Translations under genes and position numbers: made by a program
Shown: positions 23,604 to 32,223 of the stretch, in pieces
How positions within the stretch are numbered: position 1 is the first letter of the stretch
Layout: every line of letters begins with the position of its first letter
The notes under the pieces: generated by a model
What the model was told of the DNA's origin: nothing
The model's input: the letters and a program-made list of their open reading frames with translations, nothing else
Database searches by the model: none
Source: an uncultured Anaerosolibacter sp.
GTDB taxonomy: Bacteria > Bacillota_A > Clostridia > Peptostreptococcales > Thermotaleaceae
Assembly (NCBI GenBank): GCA_937948705.1
Contig: CALECF010000001.1
Coordinates: forward strand, 1-47,696
Reading direction: 5' to 3'
Length of the DNA: 47,696 bases

Positions 23604-24086
23604 ATGAAAAAGGCATTGTTGTTGTTTTTAGCAGTTATCGTTCTAAGCTTACATGTCCACTCAATCTTTGCAAATGGACAAACAGAGCAAGTCAGTCCTA
23701 GTGACTTTCAAAATGAAAAACAGATTATTCAACACCTGTTTCAAGAAAGAGCAAATTTATGGAACAGTCTTTATGAAACGCCACAGGAGATCGAAACCTA
23801 TGGAGTAGAACTCAAGAGGATTACAACCGAACCCTTATATACCTTTGATTTAGAATCATTTCGGGAAGCTATTGAATATCCTCATGATCTTGAAAAGGTC
23901 ATCGATGTGAAAGTACTACATATCAATAGTGTTGAGTATGGAAACTCCGATCTCAAAGTGGATGCTAGGGTTTTATGGAGAATGCAAGGATTAGGCTCCA
24001 ATTATGAACAGGAAATAAAATATGCCATAACCCTTAAAAAGGAAAACAATGTTTGGAAGTTAAGCGATTATATGATAAGCCAATAA
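23604..24086 (+). CDS. Small secreted protein, NTF2-like fold possible
   Basis: A 160-residue protein with a clear signal peptide (KK, a hydrophobic core to about residue 20, and a likely cleavage after SIFANG or nearby). The rest begins with a helix (EKQIIQHLFQERANLWNSLYE) and ends in beta-strands with a final VWKLSDYMISQ. That layout recalls NTF2-like or DUF4829-like exported domains, but no catalytic residues are evident. GGGGGATGGG precedes the ATG. It is a one-gene unit with its own terminator. No function can be assigned. Confidence 0.8.
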   Translation: MKKALLLFLAVIVLSLHVHSIFANGQTEQVSPSDFQNEKQIIQHLFQERANLWNSLYETPQEIETYGVELKRITTEPLYTFDLESFREAIEYPHDLEKVIDVKVLHINSVEYGNSDLKVDARVLWRMQGLGSNYEQEIKYAITLKKENNVWKLSDYMISQ

Positions 24087-24109
24087 GACTGTCCGTTGAC
24101 AGTCTTATT
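24082..24109 (+). terminator. Intrinsic terminator overlapping the stop codon
   Basis: A 12-bp stem with AAGACTGTC/GACAGTCTT core (24082-24093 with 24098-24109) and a CGTT loop. The stop TAA (24084-24086) is inside the stem. The T-run is short and interrupted. Confidence 0.75.
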
Positions 24110-24247
24110 TCATATAAAGAAATTGCAAATAACTAGATACAAAGTACTATTTTTATAGCTGGGTAATGGCTTAGAGAAGGATAATGATATGGATATGAAG
24201 AATTAGAAGTGATAGCATGTATATGTAATGATTGATGGGGTGCAGAT

Positions 24248-25420
24248 ATGAATAATAGGTTTCAAATGGATATTAAAAAAATGAATGAAATTGTTAAGAA
24301 CACAATTGATGCAATAGAGAAAGGGAAAAACGAGATATTTGAAATTGCAGAAAGGGCTAGAATCGAATGTAAGAATCTAGAACTACTGGTAGAAGAAATA
24401 AAAAGAAAAACGGCAGTTGTTATTCAAGAAGTAGATCGATTAGAGCTGCATGAAAAAGAAAGTCGAAAAAAATTAGTTAGTGTAAGCAAGAACTTCTCAT
24501 TATATAGTGAACCCGATATAAAGGAAGCCTATGAAAATGCAAAGAATCTCCAGATAGGGATCACTTTGAAAAGACAAGAAGAAAAAGAACTAATTAGGCA
24601 ACGAACGGATATGGAAAAAAGATTAAAGAGTTCCTATGAAGTGGTTAAGAAGGCCGAAAATCTTGTGTCCCAAGTGGGCGTTGTTATGGGATACCTTAGT
24701 GGGAACTTGCAAGACGTAGTGGGCCATCTAGAGGACATACAGCAACGCCAGATTATTGGTATTAAGGTACTGAAAGCCCAAGAAGAGGAACGACAAAGAA
24801 TTGCGAGGGATATCCATGACGGACCAGCGCAACTGATGGCAAACTTGGTCATTAAGGCAGAGATATGCGAAAAGCTTATTGATAGAGATGTAGATAAGGC
24901 AAAGTTTGAATTGAATCAGTTGAAGAGTGTTGGTCGAGAGTGTTTAAGAGACGTAAGAAAAATCATATATGACCTTCGGCCTATGTCTTTGGATGACCTT
25001 GGACTAGTCCCTACGATTCAACGATTTATTTTGAATTTTGAAGAAGAGACACATATAAATGTGAGTTTTTCCGTGATTGCTAAGCGGGAAATTATAAATC
25101 CAACAGTACAATTATCTATGTTTCGTATCGTACAAGAAGCACTAAATAATGTTCGTAAGCATGCTCAGGCAACTACAGTGGTTATTAAGCTAGAAATAAT
25201 AAATAAAATCATCAATCTACTTATTTTTGATGATGGTGTGGGATTTAATGTGGAGTTGAAAATGAAATCCTGCAAAGAAGAGAGTGGGTTTGGGTTACTT
25301 GCCATGAGAGAACGGGTCGAATTGCTTAAAGGCTGTATAGAAATAGATAGCAATTTAGGAACAGGCACTCGTATTAAAATTACTATTCCTGTAGGAGATG
25401 AGGAGGAAAGCTATGAATAA
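24248..25420 (+). CDS. DegS-like cytoplasmic sensor histidine kinase
   Basis: A 390-residue kinase without membrane segments. The N-terminal half (about 1-175) is a long coiled-coil sensor region like DegS. Next are a HisKA_3 dimerisation domain with His190 in ARDIHDGPAQ and a C-terminal HATPase domain (N-box EALNNVRKHAQA, G-boxes DDGVGF and GFGLLAMRERVELL). Bacillus DegS phosphorylates DegU to control exoenzymes, motility and competence. The gene's last 8 bases overlap its response regulator, so the two are coupled. The cytoplasmic stimulus is unknown. It is not certain that this is the true DegS orthologue. Confidence 0.9.
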   Translation: MNNRFQMDIKKMNEIVKNTIDAIEKGKNEIFEIAERARIECKNLELLVEEIKRKTAVVIQEVDRLELHEKESRKKLVSVSKNFSLYSEPDIKEAYENAKNLQIGITLKRQEEKELIRQRTDMEKRLKSSYEVVKKAENLVSQVGVVMGYLSGNLQDVVGHLEDIQQRQIIGIKVLKAQEEERQRIARDIHDGPAQLMANLVIKAEICEKLIDRDVDKAKFELNQLKSVGRECLRDVRKIIYDLRPMSLDDLGLVPTIQRFILNFEEETHINVSFSVIAKREIINPTVQLSMFRIVQEALNNVRKHAQATTVVIKLEIINKIINLLIFDDGVGFNVELKMKSCKEESGFGLLAMRERVELLKGCIEIDSNLGTGTRIKITIPVGDEEESYE

Positions 25421-26072
25421 TGCTAAAATTAAAGTATTGATAGCAGATGATCATTCGCTAATGAGACAAGGACTTAGGCAAATCTTAGAGTTAGAAGAGG
25501 ATATTCAAGTTGTTGAGGTCGCTGTGGATGGAGAAGATGCAATTAAAAAAGCGCAGCAACTAAAACCCCATGTAGTCCTTATGGATATTAATATGCCTAA
25601 AATGAATGGGATTCAAGCGTTAAGGCGACTAAAGGATATGGGTCTAGATAGCAAGGTAATTATGCTTACAATTCATGAAGACAAAGAGTATCTTTTCGAG
25701 ACTATCAATATAGGTGCATCGGGTTATGTATTAAAAGATGCGGAATCATCCAGTTTAATAAAGGCTATTCGTGATGTACATAGCGGTGAATCCTATATTC
25801 ATCCTTCACTTGCAGCATCTTTGGTGAAAGAGTTTAATAAGAAAGGTAAGATGGATGAGGATGAATTCAAAAAAGAGAGATTGACAAGAAGAGAATATGA
25901 GGTACTAGGCCTAATTGCTGAAGGGAAGAATAATAAGGAAATCGCAGAAACTTTGTTTATCAGTGAAAAGACAGTAAAAAATCATGTGTCCAATATTTTT
26001 AAGAAAATCGATGTAAATGATCGTACCCAGGCCGCAATCTATGCATATAAACATAACATAAAAAAGATCTAG
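25413..26072 (+). CDS. DegU/NarL-family response regulator
   Basis: A 219-residue regulator. The receiver domain has acidic pocket residues (ADDH), phospho-acceptor Asp58 (VVLMDINMPKMNG), Thr in VIMLTIHE and Lys in YVLKDAES. The C-terminal LuxR-type HTH (LTRREYEVLGLIAEGKNNKEIAETLFISEKTVKNHVSNIFKKI) binds DNA. ATG 25413 is placed correctly after GAGGAGG; an ATG at 25398 lies before that site. It is the cognate partner of the upstream DegS-like kinase by overlap and order. The stop codon lies in the terminator stem. Confidence 0.93.
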   Translation: MNNAKIKVLIADDHSLMRQGLRQILELEEDIQVVEVAVDGEDAIKKAQQLKPHVVLMDINMPKMNGIQALRRLKDMGLDSKVIMLTIHEDKEYLFETINIGASGYVLKDAESSSLIKAIRDVHSGESYIHPSLAASLVKEFNKKGKMDEDEFKKERLTRREYEVLGLIAEGKNNKEIAETLFISEKTVKNHVSNIFKKIDVNDRTQAAIYAYKHNIKKI

Positions 26073-26095
26073 GAGCATTCCTAGATCTTTTTTAT
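26058..26095 (+). terminator. Intrinsic terminator overlapping the regulator's stop codon
   Basis: A 17-bp perfect stem with AGATCTAGGA/TCCTAGATCT core (26058-26074 with 26079-26095), a GCAT loop and six T in the descending arm. The stop TAG is at 26070-26072. Confidence 0.92.
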
Positions 26096-26295
26096 GTCAG
26101 AAAGCCAAACTACTATGAGGGTTTGTAAATGTTATAAGAAAGTAATCAGGGAGCTTTTAACCAGTAACAAATTCTCTTAAGAAATTTTACATCGACGAGA
26201 ACAACTATGATAGAAACATGGATTTTTTATTTTGTGTCTTATTTTTAGGAGATAGTTAATATACATTAACCATAAACCTTGATTGAGGTGAGAAA

Positions 26296-26715
26296 ATGGC
26301 GAATGGATCATTGTCATGTAAAGATATGAACACATACATAGAGGTATGCAGGAAGAAGAGAGCATGTTTGACTAATGAAGTAGAGGAGTTGTCGAATATA
26401 TTAAATGGATTAACAAACTCATACAGAATATTGGTAGATGCAGCAGAAGAGTTTAATCATATCTCTTTTTCTAGTAAAGATGATGTGAATGATGCAGTGA
26501 ACCGAGCAGACGATGTGGGAGAGTTAATCGATGAGGTCGTTGACACATTAAGATACAAGTTAAAAGAATATCTAAAGAATATTAAAAAGTCAGATCTGTG
26601 CAAAGAAGAATATATTGCCACTGACATAAAGGAGCAAAAGGTACACACTAACGATAATTATAAAATTTTTGGAGAAGAATATCATCATATGGACAATGGT
26701 GTACCAGAGGACTAA
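26296..26715 (+). CDS. Unknown helical, acidic protein
   Basis: A 139-residue protein I do not recognise. Residues about 8-95 are predicted by eye to be long amphipathic helices with coiled-coil character (CRKKRACLTNEVEELSNIL, then VNRADDVGELIDEVVDTL), and the last 35 residues are polar and probably disordered. There is no signal peptide or membrane segment. GAGGTGAG lies before the ATG. It sits alone downstream of the two-component pair's terminator and upstream of the aminopeptidase, with no obvious link to either. Confidence 0.65.
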   Translation: MANGSLSCKDMNTYIEVCRKKRACLTNEVEELSNILNGLTNSYRILVDAAEEFNHISFSSKDDVNDAVNRADDVGELIDEVVDTLRYKLKEYLKNIKKSDLCKEEYIATDIKEQKVHTNDNYKIFGEEYHHMDNGVPED

Positions 26716-26802
26716 GCATGTATACATTGACATTCAAAGAAAGGACAGATAAGATATTTATATTATACATAAAAATTTTACATTATGAAGGAGAGGATTG
26801 AT

Positions 26803-28230
26803 TTGCAGGAAATGTCCACCACAGAAGTACAACAGAAGAAGGTTACATATGAATTCAAGAATGCTTGGGATGGATTGACGATAGAGGATAGAAATAAGGT
26901 TTATCAGCTATGTGACCAATATAAAATATTTCTTGATCGAGGAAAGACTGAGCGGGAATGCATTGATGAAATTATAAGCATGGCACAACAGCAGGGTTTT
27001 GTAAATATAGAAGATATTATTCAGGGAAAGGTTGAAGCCAGCTCAGGAACTAAAATATATATAAACAATAAGGGGAAATCCGCAGCTCTTTTTGTTCTTG
27101 GAAAAGAAGCATTAGAAAAGGGAATGAATATCGTAGGTGCCCATGTAGATGTGCCAAGGTTAGATTTAAAGCCATTTCCCCTATATGAGGATGGAGGAAT
27201 GGCATTGCTAAAAACCCATTACTATGGTGGGATTAAGAAATATCAGTGGGCGACAATTCCTTTAGCATTACACGGCGTCGTATTGAAAAAGGATGGGGAG
27301 AAAATACATATCACCATCGGTGAGAAAGACGATGATCCAGTGTTTTTCATAACAGATTTACTTCCACATTTAGCCAAGGATCAGGCAGAAAAAAAGTTAA
27401 ATGAGGGAATTACTGGTGAAGGTCTTAATGTGTTGATTGGCAGCATTCCTTGTGATGATTTATCGGAGAAGGAAAGAGTAAAGCAGTACATTATGAAGCT
27501 AATTCATGAGAGCTATGGCATGGATGAAGATGATTTCCTTACAGCGGAAATAGAAGTTGTACCCGCTGGTCGAGCCAGAGATGTAGGATTTGATAGAAGT
27601 CTTGTGGGTGCATATGGCCACGATGATAGAGTATGCTCCTACACAGCCCTTAGGGCGATCCTAGAGATAGAAAATCCAAGTAGAACTGCAGTAGCGTTAT
27701 TTGTAGATAAAGAGGAAGTTGGAAATATGGGAAATACAGGTATGGAATCGAGGTTTTTCGAAAATGCCGTTGCTGAACTGATTTCTATTCAGACGAAGGG
27801 GTATTCGGAACTATTGCTTAGGAGGGCCATGGCTAATTCTAAAGCTTTATCTGGAGACGTAGGGGCGGGCTTTGATCCGAATTTTCCCGATGTTTTAGAT
27901 AAGAGAAATGCAGCTTTTATGGGCAAAGGGGTTATTCTGGTTAAGTATACTGGTGCTAGAGGAAAGTCAGAATCCAATGATGCCAATGCTGAGTTCTTAG
28001 CAGAAGTGAGAAAGGTTTTTGATGAGAATCAGGTGATATGGCAAATTGGTGAATTAGGAAAGGTTGACCAAGGAGGTGGAGGCACTATTGCTTATGTATT
28101 GGCGAACTATGGCGCAGAGGTCGTAGACTGTGGTGTTCCAGTATTAAGTATGCATGCTCCAATGGAGATTGTCAGCAAAGTAGATGTATACATGACGTTT
28201 AAAGCTTATAAGGCTTTCATGGAAGCATAA
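26803..28230 (+). CDS. M18-family zinc aminopeptidase (aspartyl aminopeptidase type)
   Basis: A 475-residue M18 metallopeptidase, a cytoplasmic, usually dodecameric enzyme that removes N-terminal residues during peptide turnover. Zinc ligands and catalytic residues are present: His in VGAHVDVPRLDLK, Asp in YGHDDRV, the Glu-Glu pair in DKEEVGNMG, and the final His in VLSMHAPMEI. The length fits the bacterial aminopeptidase I subgroup. The start is uncertain: TTG 26803 is well spaced from AAGGAGAGG (26788-26796); ATG 26785 precedes that site, and ATG 26812 is also possible. Its terminator follows at once. Confidence 0.92.
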   Translation: MQEMSTTEVQQKKVTYEFKNAWDGLTIEDRNKVYQLCDQYKIFLDRGKTERECIDEIISMAQQQGFVNIEDIIQGKVEASSGTKIYINNKGKSAALFVLGKEALEKGMNIVGAHVDVPRLDLKPFPLYEDGGMALLKTHYYGGIKKYQWATIPLALHGVVLKKDGEKIHITIGEKDDDPVFFITDLLPHLAKDQAEKKLNEGITGEGLNVLIGSIPCDDLSEKERVKQYIMKLIHESYGMDEDDFLTAEIEVVPAGRARDVGFDRSLVGAYGHDDRVCSYTALRAILEIENPSRTAVALFVDKEEVGNMGNTGMESRFFENAVAELISIQTKGYSELLLRRAMANSKALSGDVGAGFDPNFPDVLDKRNAAFMGKGVILVKYTGARGKSESNDANAEFLAEVRKVFDENQVIWQIGELGKVDQGGGGTIAYVLANYGAEVVDCGVPVLSMHAPMEIVSKVDVYMTFKAYKAFMEA

Positions 28231-28258
28231 AAAATCGGGAGTTGACTCCCGATTTTTT
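28229..28258 (+). terminator. Intrinsic terminator
   Basis: A 13-bp stem with ATCGGGAG/CTCCCGAT core (28229-28241 with 28246-28258), a TTGA loop and six T. The aminopeptidase stop (28228-28230) touches the stem base. Confidence 0.93.
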
Positions 28259-28390
28259 ATATGCAAATATTAAAATTATAGCGCCAAATAGATTAATGTA
28301 TCCAAAATGAATGAATTCATGGTCTTAAGCATAATTTCATATAGGTAGTGAGTATGCTTAATTGGTGGAAGAACTATCAGTGGCTTTAAT

Positions 28391-29305
28391 TTATAATCCA
28401 TCGATCTGAAAAAGGTTTTTATTCTCTAAAACAAAATTCTTAAAGGTTTCTGCCAAAGGAGATAGTGATCTATACTTGTGAAATACGAAGTAAAAGTTCC
28501 GTTTGATATCTACGTCCTTAACCCTGATTGCTTTTAGGAGATTATGTTTTACTTCATCTACTACAGCAAGTTTTGAAAGAATAGATATACCAAGGCCTCT
28601 TCGAATACATTGCTTAATAGATTCAGTACTCTCTATATAGGCAATAATACTAAGGTCATCAATTGATTTGTTGTGCATGGTGAGGACCTGCTCAAATATT
28701 TTTCGCGTACCAGAACCTTCTTCTCTTAAAATGATCTTTTCATTTAATAGATCTTCAATGGTAATTTCGTTCATTGAATGATAATGATCTGAAGAAGGCA
28801 CAATCACGAGCATGGTATCCTCCATGATCTCTAGGTAGTTTAGGTGTTTAATATCATCCTTTGCACCAACAATACCAAAATCAATTTCTCCATTCAATAT
28901 ACTGGTCACCACCTGCTTCGTATCGGAATGTAGGACGTTAAATCGAACATCAGGATAAAATTTGTGAAAGGAATTAAGGAGAATAGGAAGAATATATTGT
29001 TCAGGGATACTACTTGAAGCAATTTCTAAAGTGCCTTCTATTTTTCCTTTAAATTGTTCTAAAGAGAATAGCGTCTGCTCTTTCTTATTTAGAATATCCA
29101 TGGCATGGGCAAATAATATGTCGCCGGCCTTTGTCAAAGTTATTCGTTTATTAGAGCGGTTGATTAAAATGGTGCCCAGTTCTTTTTCCAAATTTTGAAT
29201 ATGATTGCTTATTGTAGGCTGGGTCAAGAAAAGGAAGTCGGCAGCTTTTGAAAAGCTTTTTAATTTTGCAATGGTTACAAAGGTTTCTAACTGTCTAAAA
29301 TCCAT
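28391..29305 (-). CDS. LysR-family transcriptional regulator
   Basis: A 304-residue LysR-type regulator. The N-terminal HTH (MDFRQLETFVTIAKLKSFSKAADFLFLTQPTISNH) is followed by the linker helix and a two-lobed effector domain (about 90-300) with the REEGSGTRK motif near residue 193. That motif is common in the CysL/YwfK-like group linked to sulfur or selenium metabolism, but this is only a resemblance. GGAGTGAT precedes the ATG. A perfect 12-base dyad (29335-29346) lies about 30 bases upstream and may be its autoregulatory site. The divergent gene at 29514 is a possible target. Confidence 0.93.
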   Translation of the reverse strand: MDFRQLETFVTIAKLKSFSKAADFLFLTQPTISNHIQNLEKELGTILINRSNKRITLTKAGDILFAHAMDILNKKEQTLFSLEQFKGKIEGTLEIASSSIPEQYILPILLNSFHKFYPDVRFNVLHSDTKQVVTSILNGEIDFGIVGAKDDIKHLNYLEIMEDTMLVIVPSSDHYHSMNEITIEDLLNEKIILREEGSGTRKIFEQVLTMHNKSIDDLSIIAYIESTESIKQCIRRGLGISILSKLAVVDEVKHNLLKAIRVKDVDIKRNFYFVFHKYRSLSPLAETFKNFVLENKNLFQIDGL

Positions 29306-29334
29306 AATATCACTCCAACTTTTGTATGTAATAA

Positions 29335-29346
29335 GGTAATATTACC
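29335..29346. promoter_or_regulatory. Perfect dyad GGTAATATTACC, candidate LysR operator
   Basis: A 12-base perfect palindrome in the 208-base gap between the LysR gene and the divergent AlbA_2 gene, about 30 bases before the LysR start. LysR regulators typically bind AT-rich dyads near their own promoters. Confidence 0.45.
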
Positions 29347-29513
29347 ATTTTCGGAACGGATTATCAAATACTTCAGTATACAGACAAACCATAGAAAAAG
29401 TTTATGAAGTTGCGTTCATCATAAGAAAAGCGAATCAATACTCGATTTTCAAGATACATAAGCAAGAATAGCTGACAAACTGAGCTTGTAGCATAGAGGA
29501 GAGGAATGGTTCT

Positions 29514-30686
29514 ATGGATATTCAGAGATTGAAGATGTTATTAAAGCAAGAAGAGGGAAGTAAATTAGATTTCAAGGAGACTTTGCTGCTAAACACTGAG
29601 TCTGAAAAGAAGGAATTAGCAAAAGATATTATGGCCATTGCCAACAGCATCGGTGGAAGGGGCCATATCGTGATTGGTGTTAAGGATAAAAGCAAAGAAA
29701 TAGTGGGAATAGATCCTACTGAACTTAACGAAGAGAGAATCCAACAAATTATGAGTTATCGATGCGACCCACCCATTAATCTTAGGGTAGAGTACATCGA
29801 AATTGAGGATAAGTGTGTATGTGTCATCACAATATTTAAAAGCTATCAGAGACCCCATCAGATGCGGCAAACAGGAACCTTTTATATTAGGAGGGGCTCA
29901 ACCACAGATTTTGCTAGAAGAGATGAGATAGCTAGGATGTTTCAAGAGGTAGGATTGATAAGTAATGAATTAATCCCTTTATACAATTTAGATACTACAG
30001 TACTTGATAGAGATTTAATTCATAATTATCTAAGTAAAATAAGCTTATATCCAAGTGCAGATATGGAAAAAAGTGTTTGGCACAATGTTGGAATTATTCA
30101 TCACGATGTAGAGACTGGAAAGACCCATCCAACTATGGGTGGTATGTTGCTATTTTGCAAAAATCCACAGATTTATTTACCATACTGTTCTATTAACATT
30201 GTGCATTATGAAAAGACTAAACAAATCACTCAATCAATCCATGGTGATATCATTGAAATGTTGAACAAATGCTATAGTTATATCTCAAGGATACTCCAAA
30301 ATCAAAACTATCCATTAGAAGCAATATTTGAAGGTGTTGCAAATGCTGTGCTTCATCGTGATTATTTTGATTTGACGAGAAACATTGTAATATTTATCAG
30401 CGATAGTAAGATTGAAATCAGTAATCCAGGTAATTTACCAAGGGGACAGAATATGCATACGATTCTTAAAGAAAGAAATCCTGCTAGAAGAAATACCTGG
30501 CTATATGATAAACTTGTGGTGTTAGATGAAAACAACAGATTTTTAAGAACTGGGTTTGGCATCCATCAAATGAATAAGGTTTTTGAAGGTATAGGTAAAG
30601 TTACCCTATTAAACATTGAAAAAAGAAGTTTATTCAAGATCATATTACCTGGCCCTAAAAAGTATAAAAGCCAAGTAAGGCGTTAG
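29514..30686 (+). CDS. AlbA_2/Schlafen-like domain plus HATPase_c_4 protein
   Basis: A 390-residue protein with an N-terminal AlbA_2 (Schlafen AAA_4-like) putative nucleic-acid-binding domain (EEGSKLDFKETLLL near residue 13; ANSIGGRGHIVIGVKDKSKEIVGID near 42-66) and a C-terminal HATPase_c_4-like module (FEGVANAVLHRDY near 275, ISNPGNLPRG near 305, GFGIHQMNKVFE near 350). Such proteins are often called transcriptional regulators or RecG-like ATP-binding proteins; some belong to defence or stress loci. GAGGAGAGG lies upstream. Divergent from LysR and convergent, only 5 bases away, with the cation efflux gene. The role is unknown. Confidence 0.85.
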   Translation: MDIQRLKMLLKQEEGSKLDFKETLLLNTESEKKELAKDIMAIANSIGGRGHIVIGVKDKSKEIVGIDPTELNEERIQQIMSYRCDPPINLRVEYIEIEDKCVCVITIFKSYQRPHQMRQTGTFYIRRGSTTDFARRDEIARMFQEVGLISNELIPLYNLDTTVLDRDLIHNYLSKISLYPSADMEKSVWHNVGIIHHDVETGKTHPTMGGMLLFCKNPQIYLPYCSINIVHYEKTKQITQSIHGDIIEMLNKCYSYISRILQNQNYPLEAIFEGVANAVLHRDYFDLTRNIVIFISDSKIEISNPGNLPRGQNMHTILKERNPARRNTWLYDKLVVLDENNRFLRTGFGIHQMNKVFEGIGKVTLLNIEKRSLFKIILPGPKKYKSQVRR

Positions 30687-30691
30687 AAATA

Positions 30692-31618
30692 TTACTTCTT
30701 GTCTCTTGTGATACCAGAAGGTATATTCTGACCATCGTCGCGGAAACCACAAGGGTTTACATGGATAAATACATCTTTAGTGTTCTCAACATTATTCAAT
30801 ATGGAGTGCTTTGCTTTACCCGCTAGATTATGCCCTTCAGCAACGGTCATATATTGATCCACACAAATTTTCATATCAACAAAAATCTGATTGCCTAATT
30901 TCCTAGCCTTGATATCTTGAATATCATGGATGCCATTAATTTGCATTGTAATATTACGAATGTCTTCGATTACTTCTTTGGAAGGTGCTGAATCCATCAA
31001 TTGTTGTACTGCATCCCAATAGATAGAGAAAGCGGCTTTCATGATCATTCCAGCTACCACAATGCCAGCTAAGGGGTCTAAGATAGGGAATCCTAAAACG
31101 GCACCTGTAATTCCAATTAATGCTGCCACTGATGAAAAAGCGTCTGTTCGTTGGTGCCAAGCGTCTGCAATCAGCGCAGGACTATCAATTTTCTTTCCGA
31201 CTCGAATTGTGTATCGATACATCCATTCTTTAAAAGCTATTGATATGACAGCAGGCCATATTGCAATAGCATTTGGTGCCTCAAGGTTTGGATTTCTGAT
31301 GGTTTTAATAGCAGATATACCAATACCAAAAGCGGTAATGAATAGGATGATCGCAATAATTTTTGCTACAATCGATTCGGCTTTTCCATGGCCATAGTGA
31401 TGATCTTCGTCAGGTGGTTGATTAGAAATCTTTAAACCGTGAAGGACGATTACGTTTCCGATCAAATCCGAAGCAGAATGAAATGCATCTGCAATCATTG
31501 CTGTACTGCCAGCTATAAAACCAATAAAAGCCTTAACCGATGTTAGGGCAATGTTGCCTATTATAGCAATCCAAGAAGCACGTTTACCAATGGAAAGACG
31601 TTCATTATTTGACATCAT
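30692..31618 (-). CDS. Cation diffusion facilitator family transporter
   Basis: A 308-residue CDF protein, a proton-coupled exporter of divalent metals such as Zn, Mn, Fe or Co. Six membrane helices occupy about residues 15-210, and a cytoplasmic ferredoxin-like domain follows. The metal-site motifs are seen in TM2 (IADAFHSASDLIGN) and TM5 (ALIADAWHQRTDAFSS), with a histidine-rich turn (DEDHHYGHGKAE) between. Having Asp/His and His/Asp pairs at the two sites fits a Zn- or Fe/Mn-type specificity, which cannot be settled here. In-frame ATGs at 31624, 31618 and 31615 compete; 31618 is better spaced from GAAGGG. Confidence 0.92.
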   Translation of the reverse strand: MMSNNERLSIGKRASWIAIIGNIALTSVKAFIGFIAGSTAMIADAFHSASDLIGNVIVLHGLKISNQPPDEDHHYGHGKAESIVAKIIAIILFITAFGIGISAIKTIRNPNLEAPNAIAIWPAVISIAFKEWMYRYTIRVGKKIDSPALIADAWHQRTDAFSSVAALIGITGAVLGFPILDPLAGIVVAGMIMKAAFSIYWDAVQQLMDSAPSKEVIEDIRNITMQINGIHDIQDIKARKLGNQIFVDMKICVDQYMTVAEGHNLAGKAKHSILNNVENTKDVFIHVNPCGFRDDGQNIPSGITRDKK

Positions 31619-31813
31619 AAGCATTCCCTTCTATAGAAAGATTTGTTTGGTGACTATAGAGTTATTATTTACACCTATTAGATATTGTATGAAAAAAAAC
31701 AATTATGATAAAAATGAAAAAAAGATAAGAATTTGAAATGAATAAAAAAATTTACTGAAAAGGTATGATATAATTTCTAGGACAGACTATAGCCTGATTA
31801 GGAGGAATATGCA

Positions 31814-32161
31814 TTGGAATTTATCAGAATGCCGTATTTAGAACGATTTATCGGGTATGCCGATGAAGTACATATGAGCGACAATCTAGAAAAAGTGCGA
31901 CTAGGTGCTGAAGATGAAATGGAGCTCGTATTCAAGGATAATGATCAAGGCAGCACATATTGTACCATTGGTGTATTTAAGGGTAAAGAAATATTGATGA
32001 AAGAGCCTTATCGAGAGGATAACTTAGAATATCTACTAGGTCAAAGAGATGATATGATTACTCTCCTTGTCATTGATGAAGTGGAAACTAGGGTTTTTGA
32101 GTTCGATCAAGCAAATGAACTAGATGCTTACCAAAAGATAAAGGATATATTAAAGAAATAA
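31814..32161 (+). CDS. Unknown small soluble protein with TTG start
   Basis: A 115-residue acidic protein that I do not recognise. It looks alpha/beta with a beta-rich centre (MELVFKDNDQGSTYCTIGVFKGKEILM, then MITLLVIDEVETRVFEFD) and a short C-terminal helix. No signal peptide, membrane segment or metal motif is seen. The TTG start follows AGGAGG (31800-31805) at good spacing, and no in-frame ATG is nearby until residue 6. It is a one-gene unit with a strong terminator. Confidence 0.75.
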   Translation: MEFIRMPYLERFIGYADEVHMSDNLEKVRLGAEDEMELVFKDNDQGSTYCTIGVFKGKEILMKEPYREDNLEYLLGQRDDMITLLVIDEVETRVFEFDQANELDAYQKIKDILKK

Positions 32162-32164
32162 TAC

Positions 32165-32194
32165 AAAACAGACCGGGAAAACCGGTCTGTTTTT
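32165..32194 (+). terminator. Intrinsic terminator
   Basis: A 12-bp stem with ACAGACCGG/CCGGTCTGT core (32165-32176 with 32182-32193), a GAAAA loop and a T-tract. Confidence 0.92.
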
Positions 32195-32223
32195 GAAAGT
32201 CAAGAAGATATTTTGTTTTTGTA

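Noticed and set aside
28391..29305. Naming the LysR gene as a selenium or sulfur regulator
   Set aside because: Only the REEGSGTRK motif hints at that group, and no sulfur or selenium genes adjoin it.
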